NCBI GenBank assembly: GCA_031551355.1
Contig: JAVBNT010000032.1
Coordinates: 1-57,438, forward strand
Direction: 5' to 3'
Length of the DNA: 57,438 nucleotides
Origin: JAVBNT01 sp031551355
GTDB taxonomy: Bacteria; Vulcanimicrobiota; CADAWZ01
Both the position numbers and the translations under genes were made by a program. Positions 16,025-24,223 of the stretch are shown piece after piece. Within the stretch, counting starts at the first letter, position 1. Each line of letters opens with the position of its first letter. The notes below the pieces were generated by a model that was not told where the DNA came from, searched no databases, and saw only the letters and a program-made list of their open reading frames with translations.

Positions 16025-17104
16025 TCAGGATTTATTTCCTGAATTTAATTTCGCAACTTCTTTTTCAGAAAGAGAGGTTACAACAGAATCAACAAAGTCT
16101 CCTCCTGAAGAAAATTCCCTTGCCGCAAGGAAAAAACTAAGCGCCCTGTCCCTATTTCCCGAAAGCAGCAAAAGCTTTCCCCGAAAATAAAATTCCGGCA
16201 GCAGTGATTCTTTTTGCTCAAGAGAAAGCTCCAGCCCCAAACGGCATAACCTGTCCAGCGTTTTCGCATCAAAAGAAGCCTGCTGAAGCTTCAGTAAAAA
16301 TAATATCGCTTCCAGATCCCCGTCTTTGGAATCAACATAGGACAAAAGCATGTCCGACGCTTTCCAGCGGTAATCAATATTATCTATAAACGGAAATATT
16401 CTTTCCCAGTCACCGGCCCTGAACTTTATGGCCAGCGCACTCTTCATACAATTCAAGGCTTCTTCGCTGTTTTTTTGTTTAAAAAGGCAATAAGCCTTGG
16501 TCATATACAGCGTTTCACGGCGCTCAACCTGTAATTTGAGCAGGGAGTCAATGGACGATACCGCATCAATATACCTGTAAGATTTCAAATCGGCGGAAAT
16601 TTCGGCAAGACCATCCATAACCTGCGGCATATTGCCGTTTTCACACAAAAACAATACCGGATCGTAGTCTTTCCTGTCCGGATAAAACGAGAGCTCCGAC
16701 ACTACCTGAGGCGTATTCTCCGGACCGGTATGGTTTTTGCCCTCGCAGCAAAAGAAATATACGCCGGGATTTTCCACCATTTTATATGTATCGGAATAAG
16801 TATCGCGGCCGGCACAGGGGCACCGCGGAATCTTCTCAAGATATTGCGGCACCAGCTCGGCAAGCGATTTCGGATATTTTCCTTTATTTTTACGGGAATA
16901 CCGGACAACGGCATCATCTATAAGCGACATTGAATGGTAACAGCCGCTGTAATTTTCCTGAATAGCAATAAGATCATAATGCCTTTTGATACTACAATAA
17001 AGCTTAAAAGTAAAAAAACCGATCAAAGACAGCGTAAAAACGACAATGATCGTTGTGTATTCAAACCTGATTTTTTTCCTTTTATTAACCGTTTCTTCTT
17101 GCAT
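16025..17104 (-). CDS. Membrane-anchored pseudopilin-like domain with TPR-like C-terminus
   Basis: A single membrane helix (about 16-35) is followed by MSLIDDAVVRYSRKNKGKYP, then SLAELVPQYLEKIPRCPCAG and VYFFCCEGKNH, the compact globular pattern of GspG/type-IV pseudopilins in which a Y-P-x-S-L-x-L turn and a Cys pair are typical. The usual prepilin signal (glycine then FTLIE) is absent: the basic N-terminus reads MQEETVNKRKK directly into the helix. Residues about 170-355 form a helical repeat region (ETLYMTKAYCLFKQKNSEEA, then GKLLLLSGNRDRALSFF) like TPRs. It may be an anchored scaffold derived from a pilin. There is no clear operon partner. Confidence 0.6.
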   Translation of the reverse strand: MQEETVNKRKKIRFEYTTIIVVFTLSLIGFFTFKLYCSIKRHYDLIAIQENYSGCYHSMSLIDDAVVRYSRKNKGKYPKSLAELVPQYLEKIPRCPCAGRDTYSDTYKMVENPGVYFFCCEGKNHTGPENTPQVVSELSFYPDRKDYDPVLFLCENGNMPQVMDGLAEISADLKSYRYIDAVSSIDSLLKLQVERRETLYMTKAYCLFKQKNSEEALNCMKSALAIKFRAGDWERIFPFIDNIDYRWKASDMLLSYVDSKDGDLEAILFLLKLQQASFDAKTLDRLCRLGLELSLEQKESLLPEFYFRGKLLLLSGNRDRALSFFLAAREFSSGGDFVDSVVTSLSEKEVAKLNSGNKS

Positions 17105-17248
17105 GTCCCGACCTCGAAAATCTTATAATTCTGAAATTAAGCAAAAAAGGCAGCAATCCTCCAAAAAATTGAAATAAATAGCAGGTAAGAAATATTTTAA
17201 ATAGAAAAAGAACCTTGTTTTGGAACAAATAAACAATCGGAGGCAAAC

Positions 17249-18433
17249 ATGACCGTATCTCCTTCATTAAATTCGAGCAATGTAACTTACGCGATAAGAA
17301 ATATCGTCGCCGAAGCAAAAAAAATAGAAGCCGGTGGCAAGAAAATATTATACTGTAATATAGGGGATCCATGCAAATTTGACTTTGAAACACCTGTCCA
17401 TATAATTGAAGCCGTTGTTGAAGCAATGAAAAGAGGAGACAACGGATACGCGCCCTCACCCGGAATAGAACAGGCCAGACAGGCGGTGGCAAAACATATG
17501 GCCGGCTACAACAAAGTAAACGTCTCTCCCGAAAAAGTATTTCTAACCTCCGGCGGCAGCGAAGCCATTGAACTGGCCCTGACTGCACTTCTAAATCCCG
17601 GAGAAAATGTGCTGACACCGGCTCCCGGATATCCTCTTTATAATGCAGTGCTGACGAAAATCGGCGCCAGGCTCAACCCTTACTACCTTGATGACGGCTG
17701 GAATCCGGATCCGCAGGAGATAAAATCGAAAATAAACGACAAAACCAAAGCCATAATCCTCATCAATCCTAACAACCCCACCGGAAAAATGTATGATCTT
17801 GAGCTTTTAAATGAAATTATTTCTATTGCCAGGCAGCATAATCTGGTAATTTTCTCTGATGAGATATATGACAAACTGCTGTTTGAGAAAAAACACATCT
17901 CAATCGCCTCTCTCTGCGGCGACGTTCCGGTAATAACGCTTAACGGAATGTCAAAGTCATATCTGGTGCCGGGGTGGCGTGTCGGCTGGATGGCCATAAG
18001 CAATCTTGACGACAACGATCCGTATTTCCTGACAATCAAAAGGTTGCTTGACGCCAGGCTCTGCAGTCCGGGACCACAGCAGTATGCTATAAAAGCCGCC
18101 TTGGAAGGACCGCAGGATCATCTTATAGAGGTAAATCAAAAACTAAGGGAGAGAAGAGATCTTGTTTACGGCAGGCTTAACAAAATAGACGGTATTTCCT
18201 GTGTAAAACCTGACGCCGCATTTTATGCAATGGCGCAGCTTCACAGCGACAAATTTAAAACCGATGAAGAATTTGTCCTTCAGCTTTTAAGAGAAACAGG
18301 AGTACTGTTCGTACACGGCAGCGGATTTGAAACAAAACCGGGAACAAAATCTTTCAGAGTCGTATTCCTGCCGAACACGGAAATTCTCAACGAAGCTCTG
18401 GACAAACTCGAAGAATTTATGAAAAAGGCATAG
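17249..18433 (+). CDS. alaA: Alanine aminotransferase AlaA-like
   Basis: The 394-residue fold-type I aminotransferase closely follows the AlaA/YfbQ pattern: NVTYAIRNIVAEAKKIE then ILYCNIGDPCKF at the start, TPAPGYPLYNAVL, INPNNPTGKMY, the block SDEIYDKLLFE, Lys236 in NGMSKSYLVPGWRVGW, and a late FRVVFLP with the substrate-carboxylate Arg. AlaA makes alanine from pyruvate and glutamate. GGAGG precedes the ATG. It is divergent from the pseudopilin-like gene and closed by the hairpin at 18512-18547. D-alanine supply (alr lies at 23022) is a plausible but unproven link. Confidence 0.85.
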   Translation: MTVSPSLNSSNVTYAIRNIVAEAKKIEAGGKKILYCNIGDPCKFDFETPVHIIEAVVEAMKRGDNGYAPSPGIEQARQAVAKHMAGYNKVNVSPEKVFLTSGGSEAIELALTALLNPGENVLTPAPGYPLYNAVLTKIGARLNPYYLDDGWNPDPQEIKSKINDKTKAIILINPNNPTGKMYDLELLNEIISIARQHNLVIFSDEIYDKLLFEKKHISIASLCGDVPVITLNGMSKSYLVPGWRVGWMAISNLDDNDPYFLTIKRLLDARLCSPGPQQYAIKAALEGPQDHLIEVNQKLRERRDLVYGRLNKIDGISCVKPDAAFYAMAQLHSDKFKTDEEFVLQLLRETGVLFVHGSGFETKPGTKSFRVVFLPNTEILNEALDKLEEFMKKA

Positions 18434-18511
18434 CCTGCTTTTACAAACCCGAAGCAGCATAAAATCCTTTTGTCGTGCTAAGCCCGGTGACCGTTATCTT
18501 TTATTCCATGT

Positions 18512-18547
18512 AAAAGGGGCCGCCGTTAAGCACGACAGCCCCTTTTT
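18512..18547 (+). terminator. Terminator after alaA, inside a repeated motif
   Basis: AAAAGGGGC pairs with GCCCCTTTT around the loop CGCCGTTAAGCACGACA. The stem works on both strands. The same GGCTGYCGTGCT...CGG-GGCCCCTTT sequence recurs at 31929-31958 in opposite relative orientation. A second copy of its TGTCGTGCT half lies upstream at about 18472-18480, able to pair with AGCACGACA in the loop. Confidence 0.75.
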
Positions 18548-18639
18548 ATATTGAAGAAACTGTAAAAATCTGTTAGTATTGATATGGTAATAAAATCAGC
18601 AAGACAGACTGCTTTGCCGCTGAATACGGAGGAATTTGT

Positions 18640-19980
18640 ATGAAAGCGAAATTTTTTATTATATTAATGCTTTCCATGCTATTAGCGTCAGTATTTACTG
18701 CAGAGTGTACAGCGGCCGGGATTTACTGTATTTACTGCAAAAAGCCTATGGCGGCAAAATATCGGGGCAGCAGCGTCTGTCCGCAATGCGCAACGGTAGC
18801 CAAATGCAATAACTGCAAAAAATATATCGACGGTAAAAAATACCTGTATCAAAATAATTACTACTGCAGCCAAACTTGTGCCGAAGCCTCACAAAAAAAT
18901 ACAGTACCGACGACGCAGAGTCATTACACGGTAAATACAGAGCCGGTGCCGGCAAAACAAACATCCGGCTCAGGTCCCGTTCCGCCGGAGATAATCTCCT
19001 GCAACTGCGGCTGGTGCGGGAAACCGGTCAAAGGCAATGTCTACAGTCGAAACGGAAAAAACTACTGCGGCTCCTGTATCGGCTCAATTCCGGTGATAAA
19101 AGTATCCCAAAACGAACCGGAAACAAGCTCTTCACGAAATAATGTCATCATAAAATGCCGGGACTGCAAAAGGATAATACGTACAGGCAGATATTTTGCG
19201 GCCGGCAACGATATCATCTGCGGCGAATGTTACAACCAAAAAACCGCTTCCGCGGAAACGAAATGCGAACTATGCGGCAGCAGGATCAGAGGTTATAGCT
19301 ATAAAACGGACAGCGGTAAAAAATGCTGCGAAAGTTGCCGCAGCACATTCTCCCAATGCAAGAACTGTCCGGCGGCACTGGACGACAGGACCGGCAATCC
19401 CGGGAATCTGTGCCGGAACTGCACTAATTCCGTTATTGTAAGCGATTTGCCCTCACTGCTCGCCGTATGGTCTGACGCCAAAAAAGCAATCACAGCAACC
19501 CTGGGTATTGTTGTAACATTCGATAACGGCAATCTCATACTGCAGGATTCTCTGACCCTAAAGGGTAAAGAGGTGTCAGGATACGCAGACAATAAAGGTA
19601 CAATAAAAACGGTTAACGGCAAATCATCGGTAAGTTCCAGCCACAAAATCTATATAAAAAAAGGTATGAGCAAAGCGGAGGCGTTTGCCGTAATGTGCCA
19701 TGAATACGCCCATGTATGGGTCGCTCAGCAAAACTATAAAAACTATAAGAACGCCTCAACAAAAGACCGTATCTTAAATGAAGGGTTTGCCGAATGGGTA
19801 GCATATAAGTGCTGTAATGCAAGAAATTTACCGGAAGAATGTCAAAGACACCTTGAAAATCCCGATCCCGTTTACGGGGAAGGCTTGAGAAAAATGCTCC
19901 GTCTTGAACAAAGGCTTGGGAGTATAAACGGTGTTTTGAATTATATGAAAACAAATACATCCTTTCCGGACAATATTTAA
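18640..19980 (+). CDS. Exported LIM-like zinc-module protein with DA1-like HExxH peptidase (paralogue 1)
   Basis: The 446-residue protein has a signal peptide (residues 1-26). Six C-x2-C...C-x2/3-C modules follow between about 30 and 265, such as CNNCKKYIDGKKYLYQNNYY then CSQTC and CELCGSRIRGYSYKTDSGKK then CCESC. Spaced Cys pairs, a central I/V-x-G-x-Y and a final C-x2-C are LIM-like treble clefs. The C-terminal domain has HEYAH (354-358) and NEGFAEW (Glu381), fitting a zinc gluzincin; the segment after it (YGEGLRKMLRLEQRLGS) is shared by all three paralogues. LIM modules before such a peptidase are the plan of plant DA1 proteins. GGAGG precedes the ATG. It is the first gene of a three-gene tandem array; substrate unknown. 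Confidence 0.82.
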   Translation: MKAKFFIILMLSMLLASVFTAECTAAGIYCIYCKKPMAAKYRGSSVCPQCATVAKCNNCKKYIDGKKYLYQNNYYCSQTCAEASQKNTVPTTQSHYTVNTEPVPAKQTSGSGPVPPEIISCNCGWCGKPVKGNVYSRNGKNYCGSCIGSIPVIKVSQNEPETSSSRNNVIIKCRDCKRIIRTGRYFAAGNDIICGECYNQKTASAETKCELCGSRIRGYSYKTDSGKKCCESCRSTFSQCKNCPAALDDRTGNPGNLCRNCTNSVIVSDLPSLLAVWSDAKKAITATLGIVVTFDNGNLILQDSLTLKGKEVSGYADNKGTIKTVNGKSSVSSSHKIYIKKGMSKAEAFAVMCHEYAHVWVAQQNYKNYKNASTKDRILNEGFAEWVAYKCCNARNLPEECQRHLENPDPVYGEGLRKMLRLEQRLGSINGVLNYMKTNTSFPDNI

Positions 19981-19986
19981 AACGAT

Positions 19987-21126
19987 ATGAAAACAAAAAT
20001 ACTGATATTGCTTATCATCATTTTATTCTGCGGCAATCTCCGGGTTTCTGCAGGCACGGAGCATTATTTGCCGGCGGAAAACAACAGCCGCGCAGCAGTT
20101 TCACAAAGTGAAGAAATACGCTGCAGCAACTGCAATAACTATATCAGCGGCAAAAAATACTATTATGAAAATAACCCCCGGTGCGGTTCATGCTATGCAA
20201 AAATTACCAGGGAAAAACTCGGTAAAAATCAAAAACCGTCGGCTTCGCAAATAAGGGATATGCTTAAGCAAACTCAAAATTATGACGTCAACTGTAAGGG
20301 ATGCGGCCGGAAAATAAAAAATAATGAGTATTACATATTAAGTGACAATAGGAAATACTGTGAAAACTGTCAGAAAAAAATGACCAATACAATTTCCAGT
20401 CAATGTATTTCCTGTAAAAGAACGATAAAAGGCACTTATTACAAAATGAGTGACGGCACAAGATGCTGCGAGACGTGTTATAAGTCGCTGCCTCATTGCT
20501 CCAACTGCAATAATGTGGTAACAAAAGATACCATCCAGCAGGATCAGGATTACAAACTATGCAAAAACTGCGCTAAAACGGCAATAAATGACTTTAATTC
20601 ACTGATGGGCGTCTGGATGGATGTTAAAAAAAGCATTAAACAGAATACCCGGATAGAGGTCGTTTTTGACGAAAATAATCTGGCGCTTGAAACAAAGGCA
20701 ATTATAAAAAAAAGCGGCGAACCAAACCGTGAAGGATACTCGGTCAGCAAACGTATCACAACAACCGCGAACGGCATTAAAACCCACCGTGACATATATA
20801 ATATATACACACAAAAAGGCCTGCCTTATACAAGAATGTTTGCCGTATTATGCCATGAATACGCCCATGTATTCCTTTACAGGGAAAATTTTGAAAATGC
20901 CCAAAATCAGGAAAAAATTTTTGCCGAAGGTTTTGCCGAGTGGCTGGCTTATAAATGCTGCCTCGGAGAAAACTTAACAAAAGAAGCAGCTAAAATAAAA
21001 AACAGCAAAAATCCCGTATACGGCGAAGGTATTAGAAAAATGCTGCGGCTCGAACAAAAGCTCGGCGGAACACAAGCCGTAATTGACTATGCAAAAACAA
21101 ACAAAAATTTTCCGCAGGGAATATAA
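19987..21126 (+). CDS. Exported LIM-like zinc-module protein with DA1-like HExxH peptidase (paralogue 2)
   Basis: The 379-residue protein has a signal peptide and only four Cys modules (for example CKGCGRKIKNNEYYILSDNR then KYCENC, and CISCKRTIKGTYYKMSDGTR then CCETC). The peptidase part keeps HEYAH (290-294) and AEGFAEW (Glu314). The last two modules and the peptidase align with the other two paralogues, while the N-terminal modules differ in number. It starts 6 bp after the stop of paralogue 1 without a strong ribosome-binding site, so translation is probably coupled. It is the shortest of the three. Confidence 0.82.
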   Translation: MKTKILILLIIILFCGNLRVSAGTEHYLPAENNSRAAVSQSEEIRCSNCNNYISGKKYYYENNPRCGSCYAKITREKLGKNQKPSASQIRDMLKQTQNYDVNCKGCGRKIKNNEYYILSDNRKYCENCQKKMTNTISSQCISCKRTIKGTYYKMSDGTRCCETCYKSLPHCSNCNNVVTKDTIQQDQDYKLCKNCAKTAINDFNSLMGVWMDVKKSIKQNTRIEVVFDENNLALETKAIIKKSGEPNREGYSVSKRITTTANGIKTHRDIYNIYTQKGLPYTRMFAVLCHEYAHVFLYRENFENAQNQEKIFAEGFAEWLAYKCCLGENLTKEAAKIKNSKNPVYGEGIRKMLRLEQKLGGTQAVIDYAKTNKNFPQGI

Positions 21127-21170
21127 CAGCGCGGGACAGAGCTACGGAAATATATAAATGGAGAATTATT

Positions 21171-22769
21171 ATGAAAACAGTTAAAAAATTAGCGGCAATA
21201 ATAATTTGTCTAATTCTGCTTATCCTCCCGGTTAATATCTATGCCGCAATAACCTGCGGATACTGCAATAAACCGATTTATTCAAAATTATGGACCAAGA
21301 ACGGCAAAAACTGCTGTGACAATTGCTATCAAAAAAACAAGTCATACTGTTCAAAATGCGGAAAATTTATCGACAGCAAAAATATTTCTCCCAATGTCAG
21401 TTACTGCTGGAACTGTTACAACAACAAACCTTCATACACAAAATGCCGCAACTGCAAACAAAATATTACCGGTAAAAAATATTACCATTCACCGGGAACT
21501 TACTGCGCTTCCTGTTATAACAAAATTGATAAAAACAAACAGGCAAAAAAACCGGCTTACACTTCCCCCGCAACCAATACGTCAACCGGAAGCACATCGT
21601 TCAAATGTATGTTCTGCGGCAGGAATCTAAAAGGCAAACCGCTGGTTAAAAACGGCAAAAAATACTGTGAAAGCTGTATCTCATTCGTTCCCGAGGAGAA
21701 AAAACCGGCCGGACAAAAACAAAGTCCGGCAAAACAAAACAATCGCGGGCAGCAAACGAACAAAACATCTCCGCCATCCGTAACGAACGCCGACTGTCAA
21801 TGGTGCGGCAAACCAATCAGCGGCAAAGTATACAACAGGAACGGCAAAAAATACTGCGTAGTATGTGTCAGCGCCGTGCCGGATAACAGCACTGTCAAAA
21901 AAAACACCTCACCCTACACACAAAACACATCGGCCTATGAAACCTGCTGCGGCTGCGGACTGTCACTAAAAAACAATGAATACTTTATTAGCAGTGACAA
22001 CAAAAAATACTGTGAAACGTGCCGGCAAAAAAAGAGCCCCAAAGATAAATATTCAATGGTATGTGCCGTTTGCAAAAAAGCCATAGACAGCCGCTACTAT
22101 AAACTGGACGGTAACAGCATCTGCTGTACAAACTGCTATAAATCACTTGAGCACTGCAAATCGTGCGGCGAAGTTATCTGGGGCGACACAGGGCCTCAGG
22201 ATCCGGATTATAAGCTCTGTAAAAAATGCAACAGCAAAGCAATAAACGATTTCAACACCCTGCGGCCGGTATGGATACAGGCCAAAAATTCAATGAAAAC
22301 AACCCTTGGCTTCCATGTGGATTTTGATGACAATAATCTATTCCTCGAGACAAAAGCGTCAATTCGGAAAAAAGGAGACGGGAAGCGTGCCGGTTACTGT
22401 CAGTCGGTGCCAGTGAGAACAGGGCCTGATTCATTCATTTATACTTACCAGATATATGTACAAAAAGGGCTGACCGCCGAGAACATGTTTGCAACATTGT
22501 GCCATGAATACGCCCATGCCTGGAGTTACCAGCAAAATTTTGCGGTTACAAGCAAACAGGATAAAAGATTTAAAGAAGGCTTTGCCGAATGGGTGGAATA
22601 CAAATGCTGTATTGCCGAAGGCTATGAAAAAGTTGCCAACCAAAGCCTGAAAAATCCTGATCCCGTATACGGGATCGGGCTGAGGAAAATGATTGCCCTT
22701 GAAAAACGCCTTGGCAGCAGGAAAAAAATCCTGGATTACGTTGTAAGCAATACCAATTTCCCGGATTAA
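21171..22769 (+). CDS. Exported LIM-like zinc-module protein with DA1-like HExxH peptidase (paralogue 3)
   Basis: The 532-residue protein carries a signal peptide and eight Cys modules, the most of the three, some separated by low-complexity Lys/Gln/Asn/Thr linkers (about 132-142, 182-202). Two of the modules (CMFCGRNLKGKPLVKNGKKY and CQWCGKPISGKVYNRNGKKY) are near-identical in plan, indicating internal duplication. The peptidase has HEYAH (445-449) and KEGFAEW (Glu469). GGAG precedes the ATG, 44 bp after paralogue 2. The array ends here; 22770-22984 holds no gene I can support. Confidence 0.82.
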   Translation: MKTVKKLAAIIICLILLILPVNIYAAITCGYCNKPIYSKLWTKNGKNCCDNCYQKNKSYCSKCGKFIDSKNISPNVSYCWNCYNNKPSYTKCRNCKQNITGKKYYHSPGTYCASCYNKIDKNKQAKKPAYTSPATNTSTGSTSFKCMFCGRNLKGKPLVKNGKKYCESCISFVPEEKKPAGQKQSPAKQNNRGQQTNKTSPPSVTNADCQWCGKPISGKVYNRNGKKYCVVCVSAVPDNSTVKKNTSPYTQNTSAYETCCGCGLSLKNNEYFISSDNKKYCETCRQKKSPKDKYSMVCAVCKKAIDSRYYKLDGNSICCTNCYKSLEHCKSCGEVIWGDTGPQDPDYKLCKKCNSKAINDFNTLRPVWIQAKNSMKTTLGFHVDFDDNNLFLETKASIRKKGDGKRAGYCQSVPVRTGPDSFIYTYQIYVQKGLTAENMFATLCHEYAHAWSYQQNFAVTSKQDKRFKEGFAEWVEYKCCIAEGYEKVANQSLKNPDPVYGIGLRKMIALEKRLGSRKKILDYVVSNTNFPD

Positions 22770-22986
22770 TTACAGAGATTTTATTTAAAAATTAAAGGAC
22801 TGTAAAAATACATAAATCAAGGCCTTGCCCGGAAATAAGCGTTACCCTTTAAATATCCAATCAAGAGCCTGATTCAGTTTTCACTCAACACCTCCGTATC
22901 CCACTTATAAAAAAATTCCTCCAATTTATCGAAAGAATCATTGATGTTAATAATCATATCCACACCCCTATCCGCAGCGAATATCC

Positions 22987-23018
22987 AGGTTTGACGACGC
23001 ATATGGATGCAATTCAGT
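22987..23018. repeat. Repeat fragment abutting the 3' end of alr
   Basis: TTTGACGACGCATATGGATG and the following CAATTCAGTG match the right end of the decayed element at about 9950-9972 (TTTGACGACGCATACGGGCA, TAATTCACTG). The alr stop codon lies within a few bases. A 28-codon frame (starting near 22957, minus strand) overlaps nothing else, but lacks other support. Confidence 0.5.
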
Positions 23019-23021
23019 GCC

Positions 23022-24155
23022 TCAGACGATGAGGCGGGGTAAAAGCGGACTAATCTTTGTGGTAATCTCATAATTGATCGTTCCCACCAATTCCGCAAGG
23101 TCGTCAGCCGTAATAACTTTGTCCCCCTGCCTACCGAGAAGAACGACTTCATCCTCCATGGATACGCCCTTTATGTGGCTTATATCGACCATACACATAT
23201 TCATACATATACGGCCCAAAACAGGGGCCTCCGTTCCGCCTATAAGAACATGGGACCTGTTCGAAAGTTTTCTGTCATAACCGTCGGCATAACCAATTGG
23301 CAGCGTAGCGATTATCCCGGGGCGCGTTACCCGGTGTGAACGGCCGTAACCCACCGTATCTCCGGGAACGACAGCTTTTATCTGGGCTATTCTGGTTTTC
23401 CAGGTCAGTGCCGGTTCAAGCGGTGTATTTTTGCTTTCAGTCATCAGCGATGTTATCAGCGTTTCCTTTGACGGCCACATGCCGTACATGCTGATGCCGG
23501 TACGAACCATTTCAAAATAAGTCTGCGGAAACAAGAGTGCCGCAGCACTGCAGGCGACATGCCTTGATACCCGGTATTTTTCCATAACCGGACGGCACAT
23601 AGACTCAAAAGTTTCTCTTTGAAGCTGTGCAAAATCGTGATTAAGCGTATCCTCAATATTGGCAAAATGAGAATAAATTCCGCAGATATCAACGTTCGCT
23701 GATTTGTCCAGAAGAGACATCAGCCCCGGGATATCAGCCGGCAAAAAACCAAGCCTGCGAAGACCGGTATCAAATTTAAGATGAAGCCTTATTTTACGCC
23801 CGCAAAGAACATTCAGAGCCGATTTCAGATGTTCCGGAGACGTTATCCCGGCGCAGAGATCGTATTCACAAACAAGCGGCATATTATCGGCAAGCACATA
23901 GCCCAAGACAAAAATATCACCGGTCACACCAGCTTTTCGAAGGAAAACGGCTTCTTCTATAGAGAAAGCGCCAAGAGTATCCGCTCCTGATTCAAGGGCT
24001 ATTCCGGCAACCTCCAAAAGACCATGCCCATAGGCATTGGCCTTTACTACAGCCATAATTTTACAGTCACGGCCAACTAGAGTTCGGAACGAAGAGATAT
24101 TATTGCCGATGGCTTTTCTGCTGATTTCAACCCATGTAAGATGTTTTATATCCAT
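23022..24155 (-). CDS. alr: Alanine racemase
   Basis: The enzyme interconverts L- and D-alanine for peptidoglycan. PLP-binding Lys38 lies in VVKANAYGHG, and the TIM-barrel is followed by a C-terminal beta domain with DTVGYGRSHRV, GYADGYDR and GRICMNMCMVDI, including the catalytic-tyrosine region. Length (377 residues) is normal. The frame is open to a TTG at 24170, but GGGAG (24164-24168) is 8 nt from the ATG at 24155, which I use. It lies 68 bp after the histidine kinase gene on the same strand and may be the last gene of the ndk-rsmI-ldt-regulator group. Confidence 0.96.
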   Translation of the reverse strand: MDIKHLTWVEISRKAIGNNISSFRTLVGRDCKIMAVVKANAYGHGLLEVAGIALESGADTLGAFSIEEAVFLRKAGVTGDIFVLGYVLADNMPLVCEYDLCAGITSPEHLKSALNVLCGRKIRLHLKFDTGLRRLGFLPADIPGLMSLLDKSANVDICGIYSHFANIEDTLNHDFAQLQRETFESMCRPVMEKYRVSRHVACSAAALLFPQTYFEMVRTGISMYGMWPSKETLITSLMTESKNTPLEPALTWKTRIAQIKAVVPGDTVGYGRSHRVTRPGIIATLPIGYADGYDRKLSNRSHVLIGGTEAPVLGRICMNMCMVDISHIKGVSMEDEVVLLGRQGDKVITADDLAELVGTINYEITTKISPLLPRLIV

Positions 24156-24223
24156 AACCAAAACTCCCAATCATTAAGTATATTGTTCTTAATAACACTC
24201 ATTGAAAATTTGATTTATATCAA

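Noticed and set aside
22874..23152. Minus-strand ORF overlapping the 3' end of alr
   Set aside because: It overlaps alr in another frame for much of its length. Its last 28 codons, starting near 22957, have a weak possible start, but no other support.
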